Below are positions 22,340 to 33,290 of a stretch of DNA of 64,000 nucleotides, one piece after another. The stretch comes from Halichoerus grypus (Eukaryota; Chordata; Mammalia; Carnivora; Phocidae). How positions within the stretch are numbered: the stretch's first letter is position 1; the number at the start of each line of letters is the position of its first letter. The notes beneath the pieces were generated by a model that was given only the letters and a program-made list of their open reading frames with translations, had not been told where the DNA came from and did no database searches. The stretch spans positions 67,337,239 through 67,401,238 of the forward strand of contig NC_135712.1 of assembly GCF_964656455.1 (NCBI RefSeq), read 5' to 3'. Made by a program: the position numbers and the translations under genes.

Positions 22340-22519
22340 ACCAGGTCTGACCTGGGCATCTCCAAAGCTAGATCCACAAATTACACTTGGGAACAAAGCT
22401 GAAAAACAGCTGGGGCACCCCAGTCACCTGCCCATCTCTTCACCATTGGCCAGGAACCCTTCCTTCTCTAGCAGGGTCACTCAACGCTCATCTTCAAGTT
22501 TCAGGCCCTGAAAGGGGTA

Positions 22520-22620
22520 GACACTCTCCTTTTTCAGATGAGGAAACGCAGTGCCGAAGAGCAGACACCTGGCAGGCGCACAGCAGGGACCAGCGCCCGG
22601 ACTGACACGTACTACGGTAT
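22520..22620 (-). mobile_element. MIR fragment
   Basis: 'CTTTTTCAGATGAGGAAACG' followed by 'CAGTGCCGAAGAGC' matches reverse-complement MIR; the rest is diverged. Confidence 0.5.
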
Positions 22621-23349
22621 GGGAACCGGCCAGGCCTTGCCGCAGAGACAAGTACACCCCGGAATGTCCATACGAGCTAAGCTCTGGCTCACTAAAGACG
22701 CGATATAGGCCAAGTGCTCTACTCCCTCTGCACCATGTGCCTCTGGGGTCACCGGGGAAAGGCAGGAGAAGGCTGGGGACAGCACAGAGTATCTTCATGG
22801 GCCAGTCCCGGACGTGGCACACATTCCGCCCGAGTTCCATAGTCTGCGACTCAGTCAGTCACCGGGCCCCACACTCCCTGTGACGGAGGCTGCAGGACCC
22901 ATAAAGAGGGAATGGCATGGAGAACACGTCCCCACCACTGCTCTGCTGCTCCTCACTAGAGCTACTTCCAGCCAGAGCCCTAAAGTGACCCATAGCCTCC
23001 ACTCGCCAAGTGGCCCCATGTCCCTCAGGGGAGGACAAAGCTCCCTACCCTGAGACGGTAGACTGACCAGGAACCCAGTTTCCCAGAGCAGAGAGCCCCC
23101 AGGCAGAGACCAGCAAGTGGTCTTCCAGACTGATGTGGGGGCTGAGTGATAATGAAGACCACACCCTGGTGGCCTGAGCATGCCCACCTTACTCCCCAGA
23201 GGCTCCAGATGGTCAGGCGGATCCCGTCCTGTGGGGGGCAGCTTGAGGCTATCCTGGGAAAGCCCCACTACCATGTGGAAACTGGGGGCTCGTATCCTGG
23301 TCATCTGCCTGAGATGCCAAGGGAGGGCCAGGGGGAAGAAGCCCCGGCA
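22621..23349. other. Unassigned sequence, no gene seen
   Basis: A 149-codon frame (22855-23304, minus) and a 110-codon frame (22551-22883, plus) have no recognisable domains. Confidence 0.35.
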
Positions 23350-23555
23350 AAGAAAGCTACCTGTGGCTCAGGTCCTGGCCCTAGTCGAACTGGTCAAATG
23401 TCTTTAGTTGTGTATCTTCACGCCTTTGTTTGCTGAAAGGTAAAATGAAGATGCTCTGCATCCACCCTACCCTATGGCCCAGGGTTAGTGTGCAGATCAA
23501 GGAAGAGAAGTGAAAAATGATGTTCAGATAAAAGTGATATCAGTTATTATAGAGT
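23350..23555 (+). mobile_element. MIR fragment
   Basis: 'AAAGCTACCTGTGGCTCAGG', 'GCTGAAAGGTAAAATGAAGA' and 'AAAGTGATATCAGTTATTAT' match MIR order; the core is diverged. Confidence 0.55.
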
Positions 23556-25314
23556 CACCTAAAGCTCGGGGGGTGGGAGGCTTCTCTTTGGCCGTCCTCT
23601 GACTCTGCACACCAGGTCTGTGCTGCCGATGCCCTGTCCCACACTCTCATTTTCTGAGCGTCCTAGCCTAGGAAGTCAGGCTGAGATTCTCCAAGCGAAG
23701 TGAATTCCTGGCACTGGCTGGCTCCCTTGTTCTACGGGACGCGGACACGGCATCAGACACAAATGTTCACTTTAAACGTTGCTCTCGCCCACCACACCGG
23801 TGTCCACCGTCTCCAGCCAAGGGAGACAGCACCACTCGTAGGCACTCTGGGATCACATCTGGTCTTATCCCGGCAGAGGTACCGGAGCTGGAGAGTGGGG
23901 CTGATATGGGGTGCTGCGGGTACAGGGGCCCCAGAGTGGGGGAGGGGAGAGCAGGAGGAGGGGACCTCACGAACCATGCAAGGCTGAGCCTGGGCCAGGG
24001 TCCCTAGGGCCGAGACCTCCTCTCCAGGAGAACTTCTGAGACAATTCTCTGGAAATAACATGGAGTCTCTCCACTCTGCGGAGGGGAGTGTGATGAGGTA
24101 AGAAAGGAACAGAAGTGCAGGAGGCGAGAGGCTTCAGGCCCACAGAGCAGGTGGGTTTTCAAGAACTTTGAGAGAATCTAGGAGAGCAATTGCTGCTGCT
24201 TGGGGTGGGGGTGCGGAAATGAGGGAGACAGGAAGGGGAGGAGAAGGTGTGAGCGGAGAGTGGGTGAGGCAGACAATGAAGGCTGTCAGGAGAGGCTTGT
24301 GTGACAGCTCGGAGCGTGGGATGGGCGTGTGGGTGAGGGTGGGGTCGCCTCATGGGGGCTCCGAGAAGCAGGAGGTGCTGGGTAACTGCAAAGGTGAGAA
24401 ACCCAGCCAGGGCCCCAGGTCTGAGGCAGCTTCTGATCAGACTGCCTGAACAACAGCCTCCAAAAGTTTCTGAAACTGCATTTGTCTTTCCGTTTAAGGA
24501 TCTCACCACAGGTTTCTATGTGAACTTTAGTAGATTATCCTCACTCTTGCAGAAGAGACAGACTCAAAAGAGAAACCAGCGCAACCCCAGGCTGAACTGA
24601 TGAAATAACAAATGTGGAGTCGAAATTTAAATCCGGGTCCTTTTAACCCCAAAGGACACTGCCAGATATCCCGGGGTCTGAATACCCCCCTCCCAACAAC
24701 GAGTCAGACTCTCCTAGCTGGGGCTCCTTCCCTACCTAATTAGAAGTAATTCTTCCCTCGCCTGGCCTCTGAAACCGTGAGTCCAGGTTTGAACATTTTG
24801 GTCTCCTAGGAAAAAAGAAGCCAGAAAAATCCCAGTTACAATTACCAACGCCATCAGCATGATTATCAACCACAAACATGTACGGGGAGCCATGAAAATG
24901 GGCAATAAGCTGAAGTCGGTGAGTGGGAAAATGACGATAATGCCCTCCGCCTTCAAGTGGATATTCTGCTCCCTACCGGCAAAACCAAGCTCCAAGCACT
25001 GGCGTTCGGGGATTGCAGATCCTGGGCCCCCCAGAGGAGGAAGTGCCGAGAAGAGGTGTGTGGGATCTGGGCGATGAGCTTTGTCAGCCTCATTTACCAA
25101 CCTAAACCATGCGCTACAAACTGCCTACCACCTGGCCCTTTACACAAAGTCCCTGTTGGCTGGCTCTCTCGGAGTCTGAAATCAGAGCAGGCATGCACCC
25201 ACAGTGCCAGGGCCTGGGGCCCCCACCTCTGAGCCCCCTCAGATACCCTCCGCCCCCCACAAGAAGTGCAAACAGCAAGTCCCCCCCCATGGGGCATCCC
25301 CTCTGCCCATGGCA
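23556..25314. other. Unassigned sequence, no gene seen
   Basis: G-rich strand around 24190-24360 with several GGG runs. A 122-codon minus-strand frame at 24732-25100 holds one strongly hydrophobic stretch, but nothing else supports a gene. Confidence 0.4.
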
Positions 25315-25430
25315 AGTACCTGACTGGGCGTCAGTCTCCTATTCTGTGGAACGAAGATACCCTTTAGGTTGGCGCAAGGATGGAGTGAGTCGCTATGCTG
25401 GTAAGTGCTAATTGTGCCAATCAAGACTGT
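25315..25430 (+). mobile_element. MIR fragment
   Basis: 'GTCAGTCTCCTATTCTGTGG' followed by 'AACGAAGATACCCTTTAGGT' resembles the MIR core ('CCTCATCTGTAAAATGGGGATAATA'). Confidence 0.45.
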
Positions 25431-25589
25431 CACCAACACTATTACTGTCTGAGAAAGGGGTGGACAGAGATGGAGCCCAGAGAGGCATGTCTTTCCCCTG
25501 TCTTTCCCCTCCCTTTGCTTCTCTGGGACAGGGAGGCAAGCAGGAGCTCACAATTAGCACTATCCGTGAGAGGTCAGGAGTCTGCCCAG

Positions 25590-25770
25590 GAGACAGCAAG
25601 CCTGGGTTCCGTTTCTGGCCTCTCTACTTCATGGTGTGACTTTGGGCAAGTTGCTGAGACCGTGTGTGCATCGGCATCCTCACCTGCAGCAAAGGGACAA
25701 TAACGGTACTTTCCCCGTGGGGTGCTTTGAGGATTTTATATGCATTAATAAGTGTAAACTAACACATTTT
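25590..25770 (+). mobile_element. MIR
   Basis: 'GCCTGGGTTCCGTTTCTGGC', 'GTGTGACTTTGGGCAAGTTG', 'CATCCTCACCTGCAGCAAAG', 'GGGACAATAACGGTACTTTC' and 'GTGCTTTGAGGATTTTATAT' follow the consensus closely. Confidence 0.78.
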
Positions 25771-26129
25771 TTTTTTATAAAAAGAGTGTATTATTCTACT
25801 CTTCCATTACTGGAGGACAGCAGCTCTCTCCTTTCTAGTAAATGCCAAGAATTTTCTCAGAGCTGAGGTCTCAGTCATATTGTGCCAGAATGGTGGGAGG
25901 GGAGCTCACCATCTGCTTCAGCCACAAGACCACCGTCTCCATTCTCCTGGGAGTCTTAACCTGTGGCCTGTGCCACAGGTTCTCACAACACCCATCCCAG
26001 AAGCCTCTCCCCAGAGGTGCCAGGCAATAGGCTCCGTGGCTGAAGTGTCGCCTCGTTGCAGCTCTGCTTGTCGGCCTGGGAGAAGCTGGATGAGGTAGCA
26101 GCTGGGCACGCCTCACGAACGTGCGATCT

Positions 26130-26770
26130 GTGCAGCCGCTCAGTTTAGTGCTCTGCTGTACTCATCTCAAAATCCTCAATGCTTTTTGAACAGGGCGCCC
26201 CGCATTTTCATTTTGCACTTCCCACAATTATGTAGCAAGTTTGGCAGACCTCTCCACCTGTCTCCCGGTGGCTTCTCCTATCACCCCCAGGCTCCATGTG
26301 TTCGATCTTTCCTCCATGTCAGGGCTCACCTGGATGCCTAAAGCTGCTCTCCACCTTCCACCCTTGCCCCCTACAGTCTCTTTTCAACAAAGCAACCAGA
26401 GGGTCCTTTTGAAACAGGAGTCAGAATCACGCCACCCCTTGCTCAAACCCTCTAGTAGTTCACATTGCACACAGAGTAAAAGGCAGGACCAAGTCCTGAC
26501 AAGGGCCCTTGAGGCCCTTCACAGTCTGCGTCCTTCCCTTCCCTCACTGACTTATCTGGGGTCCTCCCTCTGCCTCCCCCCCCGCCCCCCCACTCCAGCC
26601 ACACTGGTCTCCTTGCTCTTCTGCAAAAAGGCCACCAGGCACATTCCCACCCCAGGGCCTTTGCTTGGATTGTTCCCTCTGTGTGGGACACTCTTATCTC
26701 AGATATCCTTTCCAAACAGAAGACCAAACAGCCCTTTAATGCCAGAATAGTCCTCTAAAATCATCTCTAT
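26130..26770 (+). mobile_element. L2 3' region
   Basis: Clear L2 order: 'TAGTAGTTCACATTGCACAC' then 'AGAGTAAAAGGCAGGACC', 'GCCCTTCACAGTCTGCGTCC', 'CACTCCAGCCACACTGGTCT', 'CCTTGCTCTTCTGCAAAAAG', 'CCAGGGCCTTTGCTTGGATT', 'GTTCCCTCTGTGTGGGACAC'. A C8-G-C7 run sits at 26576-26591. The 169-codon frame at 26241-26750 follows L2 3' sequence and is not a host gene. Confidence 0.82.
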
Positions 26771-26811
26771 CCCCTTGTCCCCAAGTTGGACTACACTTAA
26801 TCTGGTCTTTA

Positions 26812-27508
26812 AAAAAAGCATAGAGCATTGGCAAGAATGTGGAGAAATTGGCACCCTGGTGCATTGGGGGGGGGGGAAGGTGGGGCATGTAAAATAGTGC
26901 AGCCACTATGGAAAACAGTATGACAGTTCCTCACAAAATGAAACATAGAATTACCATGGGATCCAGTAATTTCACCTTGGGGTATACACCCCAAAGAACT
27001 GAAAGCAGAGACTCAAAGAGATATTTGTTCACCCATGTTCACAGCAGCATTACTCACCACAGCCAAAACATGGAAACAACCCAAATGTCCACAGGTGCAT
27101 GGATGAACAAAATGTGGTACATGCATACAATGGAATATTATTCAGCCTTAAAAAGGAATGAAATTCTGACCCATGTGACAAGATGGATAAATTTCACAGA
27201 AATTACACTAAGTGAAATAAGCCAGACACAAAAGGACAGGCGTCGTGTGATTCAACTTATGTGAGTCAGAATTCATTGAGACAGAAACTAGGATAGTGGC
27301 TACCAGTGGCCGGGGGCAAGGAGGAATGGGGAGTTGTTATTTAATAGGTACAGAGTCTCTGCTTAGTACGATGAAAAAGTTCTGGAAATGGCTGGTGGTG
27401 ATGGTTGCACAACCTGGTGAATGTGCTGATTGCCACTGAATTGTACACTTACAAATGGTTAAAATAACAAACTTTACGTTGTGTATATTTCACCAGAAGA
27501 AGAAAAAA
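26812..27508 (+). mobile_element. 5'-truncated LINE-1 (ORF2 end and 3' UTR)
   Basis: It starts in the ORF2 block 'CAAGAATGTGGAGAAATTGG', passes 'AGCCACTATGGAAAACAGTA', and reaches the 3' UTR ('GACAGAAACTAGGATAGTGG', 'TGAATTGTACACTTACAAAT'), ending in an A-rich stretch. It lies right after the L2 and has an 11-base G run at 26866-26876. Confidence 0.88.
26908..27264 (+). pseudogene. LINE-1 ORF2 C-terminal remnant
   Basis: A stop-free stretch of 118 codons inside the L1. In it, MWYMHTMEYYSALKRNEIL and the following ITLSEISQTQKD are the well-conserved C-terminal tail of L1 ORF2p. Only the tail survives: the endonuclease and reverse transcriptase domains are absent. It has no known function alone, and a start at its first ATG is an artefact of truncation. 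Confidence 0.75.
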
Positions 27509-28934
27509 GCATGAAGGTAGACGATTCAATTAAATTTGGAATCCACTCTGGGCCCCAGACTCCTTTCTGGACTCATTAACCTCTTCCACAGCCACCCCAG
27601 GGTCTGATGCTGATCCCGATCAGGTGACAGTGACCACCCTGCACAAGGGGTGGCTGAGTCTTGGCCCTGTCCTGGAGAGGGAATGGGGTGCTCTGGCTCT
27701 GATGCATCCCCTAGTGACACTGAGTGCAAGGGACGCTCAGACCCAGATACACACGCACAGCCCGGGCCACTGTCGAAGACGGACCATGTGAATAGACAGA
27801 AAGCTCAAAGGGAAAAATCCGTCTCCAGGGAGGCATTGGGGAAACTCTGAATTCTGTCGCCAGTGCTATGGATTCCATGAAAGCCCCTTGAAGGGGCAGG
27901 CAGTGGCCACAGCGCGTGACAAGAAGGAAGGGAGGAGACCTCTGTCCTCTGTAGCCCAGCCCGGCAGCTGCCCCCATGGCCGCTTCAGGAATGCGAAGTG
28001 GATCAGCACAGCCTCGCACCTGGAGCAAGCTCCAAAACTCTCGGCTCTCCAGGCCTGGCCTTCCCCACAACTGACAAGGCTGAGAGGGGAGAGAGGAACT
28101 CTTCTGGCCTCCTGGGGAGTTGGAGATGCTCACAGCTCTGCCCCAACCCCAGGGTGGCATGGGGCGGGGCTGCCGGGGCTGAGCTCCAGGTTCCCACCTT
28201 CCTGGAGAAGGCCAAACTCTTCAGGGAGAGGAATGCCAGATGAAGAAGTGCCCGCTTACTGGGCTAATTTTAGGCTCACAGCAGCGGCCCTGGCAGCAGC
28301 AGCTCCCTGCACAAAGCCCCCTGTACCACTCAGCTAAGGAGGTTGAAACTCTGGGGCCAACCAGAAGGAAAGGAAAATAGGCACAGGCATGCAGCCCCAT
28401 CAGCATGCACGTGCACATACCCCCCCCATTCACATGCACGGGCCCACATCCCCTTCCTCCAGGTGGGCCTTGGAAATGCTCTTTCCCGCCCTATGAAAGG
28501 GAGGGAATTGGTCAACGCTCCTTACTCCCTGAAGCTCTGAACCCAGGAAGGCCCCACCAAGTATTATTAACCACATGACCTTATGATTCCCGGGTCGGAG
28601 GGCCTGAGGTCGCTAGGCCCCAGGAAAAGACCCTGAGGGAGATTTAATAATAAACAGCCTTCAGCTCACAGCTGCAGATGGGACCAGCTGTCTCCTCTGA
28701 GAACAGAACAAGAAGCTCAGCAGTACATATTATCAAGGAATTTGGTTGGAATTGAGGATGAATCTTCCAACCAAGAGAAACCTAGAACATAGAGCTGTGG
28801 AAGCTCATCCCAGAGCATCAATGTGTCACAAAAAGCTGCCTCTTCTCCTGGGCTAGGTCAAGCGTGGCCCATGTGCGGACATGGGGGCGCTTAGATGGCC
28901 TTCGGAGCCCTTGATAACACCTGCTCGTCTGCCC
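27509..28934. other. Unassigned sequence, no gene seen
   Basis: Frames of 149 codons lie on both strands over the same bases (27711-28160 minus, 27888-28337 plus) without a domain. Short alternating CA/TG segments occur near 28405-28440. Confidence 0.4.
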
Positions 28935-29050
28935 TGCATATATATTACTTGGGGTTCAGAGACGTTGAGAGCCTTGCCCCAGGTCACATAGCAGGTAAGG
29001 GACAGAGCTGGGCTCTGAAGGCAGGTGTGTCCTTGTAAAGCCTGTCCACA
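28935..29050 (-). mobile_element. MIR fragment
   Basis: 'CCTTGCCCCAGGTCACATAG' then 'CAGGTAAGGGACAGAGCTGG' and GCTCTGAAGGCAGG match reverse-complement MIR. Confidence 0.68.
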
Positions 29051-29670
29051 TGCACTGTCCTTTCTCTGACCTCAGAACCCAGGGACTACAAACTGTTCCT
29101 TCTTTGTCCCCTCCCCATTAAAGCCACAAGAGCTGGCCTTAAGCCTCGGTGTACCTCTCCTCTCCCAACCTCGCACTCTGAAGCTCAGCTCTGGCACCAT
29201 CTCTGAGCCCCAGCGTTTCTAATTTGTGGAGCATAGAGGCCACACGTACCACCCCGCTGTTCCTGGAGCCCTCCGTGCACCTATGACCCCTCAGCTGGGA
29301 GGAGGGGACAACAGGACCTCAGGGATGCAGGGACCAGGCGGAGGACGAGCCCTGCAGTCTCCTTGAAGTCCCTGGGGCCCCGCCCTGGTCCTCGAAGTCA
29401 TAATATTTACAGGGAACACTGAAAAGCCAGCCACCCCGCAGCTCCGCCTGGCTGGCAAGTTACTGAAAACAGCAGATGTCTCTGAACAATGTGAACACAG
29501 CCCCCTCTCCTTACTTGGCGCCCTGTTCAACTCCCAGTAAACAAATAAACAAATAAGTTGCCGGAGCCAAGAGAGCTGCCCTTCCTGCAGAGGTCACCCT
29601 CGAGCCGGAGTTGCACACTCACACTCCATTTAAGAGCACGTCCTTCTAGGGGCAAAAAATGTCTCTCGCA

Positions 29671-29671
<1 letters not shown>
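29051..29671. other. Unassigned sequence, no gene seen
   Basis: Only frames under 80 codons, no recognisable repeat. Confidence 0.35.

Positions 29672-29714
<43 letters not shown>
29672..29714 (+). repeat. (AC)n microsatellite
   Basis: About 21 perfect AC units. A short GT run (29731-29741) follows about 17 bp downstream, so the two can pair as a hairpin, and the tract can also form Z-DNA. Length is likely variable between individuals. Confidence 0.97.
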
Positions 29715-29715
<1 letters not shown>

Positions 29716-30044
29716 CACCAGTGCTACAATCTGTGTGTGTGTATGAGACGGGGTGGGGGGAGAGAGAGAGGCAGAGATGGGGGATGGAGAAAGAGGAGGG
29801 AAGGAATGTCAATAGAGCCAAAATGCTTATTTTATTAAAACCTTTTATAAATAAGCCTCTCTTAGCCCCAGCCAGACATGCAGCGTCAGTGCCAGAAATC
29901 GTGACTCGTCAACTTTCTGGAGACCTGGTTGGTGAGACAGAGGTGTGCACAGCAGGGCGGGGGGACCTGCCGGTGTCGTGAATGCATATCCTTGTGCCCT
30001 CCAGCCCCCAGAACTCCCACAGGGAGCCCTATCTATCCCCAAGC

Positions 30045-30205
30045 TGGCTAGAAAAGCCTGAGTCCGAGTCTCACTGCACCACTCGTTTACTTGCTGTGTA
30101 ACTTTGGGCAGCTTACTTAAGCACTCTGTGCCTCAGTTTCTCATCTGTAAAATGGAGAATAACAGTATCTATATTTGAGAGTCGTGGAAATTAGATATTA
30201 ACTAT
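30045..30205 (+). mobile_element. MIR, well preserved
   Basis: 'GTCTCACTGCACCACTCGTT', 'TACTTGCTGTGTAACTTTGG', 'CTCTGTGCCTCAGTTTCTCA', 'TCTGTAAAATGGAGAATAAC' match the MIR consensus in order. Confidence 0.88.
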
Positions 30206-30299
30206 CATGACGATGATCCCATTCTCCATTTTTCTTACTTCCCTCTCTACGGTCTACGAAAAGACTTCTTTTGTGGACCAGCAGAGAATCATCATTACC

Positions 30300-30430
30300 A
30301 CCATCTTCCTCTCTTTAATCCCAAGGCAGCTGTCCTTATTGCCATCTTAGAGGCTCAGAGAAGCTTTGCAACTGGCCTGAGGCCATGATGTAAGTGACGG
30401 AGCCTGGGGAGGCCTGTCCTAGACACAGAG
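30300..30430 (-). mobile_element. MIR fragment
   Basis: 'CCATCTTAGAGGCTCAGAGA' then 'AGCTTTGCAACTGGCCTGAG' and 'GCCATGATGTAAGTGACGGA' resemble reverse-complement MIR. It faces the previous MIR in opposite orientation about 100 bp away. Confidence 0.5.
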
Positions 30431-31324
30431 GCATCGGCCCCATGGAAAGGCTTTCCGAAGACCCAGCCTTCTTCAGAACTCATGGGGCCAAGAGAAAGCG
30501 AGGAAAGGCACACGGGTGTGCATGAGCCTGGGGCGGCTCAGCTGGGGTAGGCATGGGGGCACAGGGCTGGCTGCCAAGCCAGGTGACTCAGCCTTGACAC
30601 CTCACACCTCTTGGTGCCCAGAGCCCTGAGTTTCCGAGAGAGGGTCCCCCACAGGATGTTAGCGGCCCAGGACCCTAACTCCCACACTGGTGATCTCTCG
30701 ACTTCCCAGAACACTGCCACGATGCTCCAGCTCTCTACCCGAGCGTGCTCTCTGGACGGAACTGAAGAGCCCCCAGAACAGGCCTGTCTTCCACTCAGGA
30801 GACAGTATGTTCCAATCTGCCCAGGATAGCCCTGGCTTATGCCCGCTGTTTTGGAGCAATTATTAATGGTGCTCCTTCCCCTTCCCTGTCAAAAGTGTCC
30901 CGGGTTTGATGCTCAATTATATGGTCACCATACTCCAACAGCGCCCCCCAGGGGGTCTTGAGCCCTGGGCCAAAATCCGCTACCCAAGAGGGCAACCCAC
31001 CCTCCTTGGGCAGTTCCAAGGATCTTCAAGAAACACTCCTGACCAGCCTCCTCTACTTTCCAGGCTGTAGAAACTTTCTTCCCACGATGCCTGCCAGCCC
31101 CCCTGCCTGTGACTTCTAGAAGCAGCACAGCTGGGTCTTCTCAGCACAGCACAAGTGACCAAAGGTCGGGAGCCTGTCAGTGTGGAAGGCAACTGGCCAC
31201 CCCAGAAGAGAGAAGGGAAGCACCCAGACACATCACCCAGCACTGCTTGTGGACACACAAGATCCATGAGAAATCACTGCATCTTCAGGAAGAGAAAACT
31301 CCCTCAAGCTCTAGTCTGCTCCGT
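30431..31324. other. Unassigned sequence, no gene seen
   Basis: No repeat of known family and no domain in frames up to 95 codons. Confidence 0.35.
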
Positions 31325-31400
31325 CGTTCATGCGTCCGTTCATTCATTCATTCAGCAAAAATTGATTGAACATCCATGAGGTTCAAGGCTATGTCCTATA
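31325..31400 (-). mobile_element. L2 3' end fragment
   Basis: 'GTTCATTCATTCATTCAGCA' followed by 'AAAATTGATTGAACATCCAT' matches the reverse complement of the L2 tail (TTCATTCAACAAATATTTATTGAGC). It becomes unrecognisable after about 31400. Confidence 0.5.
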
Positions 31401-31999
31401 ATCAATGAAACCAAAACTCACAAAATTAAAATATACAGAAAACCTAGAGAATTAGGATGGAAATACACACAAACATGTATATATACAGATTTAGTTATCT
31501 GTGCTTGTGAGTTGTGAGCCACCCCAGGAATAACGTGACAATCCCTGGAATCAGGCTTTGAAAATGCAATAGGTGATTTTTTTCAATACATTTACCTCAT
31601 TGGTGATGTTTCAGCCCATTGATATTACATTGTTATTTAAATGAGCCTGGATTCTGAGACCTCTTCTACACTCTCAGAAAATACCAAGGGTTGGGAAAGC
31701 TAGCCAGGGGGAAAAAAATCAATTCGGCCAAATTCACTGATCTGGGAGTTTGTATTAATTGCCCAGGATGTGACCAGCACTGCAAGAAGCTGGGGGGCAA
31801 ACCACAGAGGGAATACACGAGGTGAGAGTAATAAAAATATGCAAATCCAACAAACTGCAGAGGGAAACCTGCCTCTTGCTGAGGAGGACATTCATCTCAG
31901 CCCACCCCAGCCACAAACACGAGACACTCAAACTAAGTGACAGAGTGACCTCCCTTAAAAAGACCTATTAGCAGATGCAAGAGAGAATTTATCTTCATA
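31401..31999. other. AT-rich unassigned sequence
   Basis: AT-rich, no repeat or gene recognised with confidence. Confidence 0.35.
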
Positions 32000-33290
32000 C
32001 AACATTAATTAGACAAACGTACGGAGGCCAGTGGCGGGCCAGGCACTCTGCTAGGGATGGAGAAATCAGCAATAAATAACGCCTGTCTTGGATCTTGAGA
32101 CACACCCAGTCTAGGGGGAGAGAGACAAAGAAAACCAGGGAGATCACAACAGCTGGGTGAGTGTGGTCCCAGAGGAGCCCCAAGAAAGGAAGGAAAGAGC
32201 CCATCCCTGTGTATTGAGGCATGACCCAGGAAGGCTTCCTGGAGGAGGTGATGTTTGACTTGGGCTCAGGAATGCTGAGAAGCAGTGGCAGAGTGGGCAG
32301 CAGGAGGGACAGAAAGCATTCCAAGGAAGCTTGGAGAGACAGCTATGCAAGCATGCAGGGCAGATGAGGGGAAGCCAATACTGAGGGCTGGAACAACCAA
32401 GAAGCAGTATGTTCAGAGCTGAGCTATGGATATGTAGCATTATAGCTGTGTGGCAGATGCACCAAAGAGGGAGGGGCCTGAGTCAGGGCGACCATGTAAG
32501 GGCTGTTGCAACGGTGTAGATGAGAGACAAAGCAGGGAAGATTAGGAGAGGGTGCGGGGGGAGGGGAGAGGAATGGCGAGAACATTTCAGAGCCAAAACC
32601 ATCAGCCCAAGGGACACACAGCCTGGGAGCGACAGACCGCTGGAAATCTGCAAGTCTATCTTCAAAGAGGCCTGGGCCAGAGGGACAGATATGGGGACAA
32701 TTACTGAATCACAGAGGTGGGCAAGATCAGCTAGAAGAGAGCCCACTATGGAGCCCTGGGAAACACTTAATGCTCAAAGAGGAAGGAGAGGACCAGAGGC
32801 CAAGACAAGAGATGGCTCGGGAGAGAGTGTCAGGAAGGAGACAATGCCAGGCTGACAAGAGGCAGAAGACCAGCAGTTAAGGAGCCTCAACCATGGGACA
32901 GCCAGGAGACCCCAAAATGTACAGCAAGAGATGCTTTCATCCTGGGGGGGGGGTAGAATTGGGGAGGTTAGGGAGACACAGGCTGAGAAACACCCTGTGG
33001 AGAAGGCTGGTGGTGACAAGGAAGAAAGAGAACATGGGGATAGAGGGAGGCCTGGGGGAGAAGGAGGATGGGTTTGTACGTGGGAGGACCTGTGCCCACG
33101 CTCAGCATCTAAGGGAGGGAGGAGGGAGGTGGCCTGGAGTGACAGAACAGAGGCCAGGTCAGTGGAGGAAGCGCCCTGCGCAGGAGAAGGTCCTGGGCTG
33201 GCTCTGAGAGGCCAGGAACGGTACCCAGGAGGTCAGGTGAGAGAGGGAGGGACAGAGGTTGAAGGGTGTTCAGGCAGGCATGGAGCTCAT
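32000..33290 (-). mobile_element. L2 body, minus strand, diverged
   Basis: Reverse-complement L2 landmarks in order: 'GGGCCAGGCACTCTGCTAGG', 'CAGGAAGGCTTCCTGGAGGA' then GGTGATGTTTGACTTGGG, 'AGGGCTGTTGCAACGGTGTA' then GATGAGAGAC, and 'GGAGCCCTGGGAAACACTTA'. This is one of the longer L2 tracts in the window, over 1 kb. The frames at 32520-33335 are therefore L2-derived noise. Confidence 0.7.

Noticed and set aside
24732..25100. 122-codon minus-strand frame with one hydrophobic stretch (WLIIMLMALVIVTGIFLASF), resembling a membrane anchor
   Set aside because: The stretch is translated from a T-rich strand. A splice-acceptor-like TTTTTTCCTAG lies inside the frame, but nothing upstream or downstream looks like the rest of a gene.
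26241..26750. 169-codon plus-strand frame
   Set aside because: It follows the L2 3' region almost throughout; the frame is an accident of repeat sequence.
29527..29821. Cys-Val and His-Thr repeat proteins
   Set aside because: Translations of CA/GT dinucleotide repeats, as also at 46152 and 63817.
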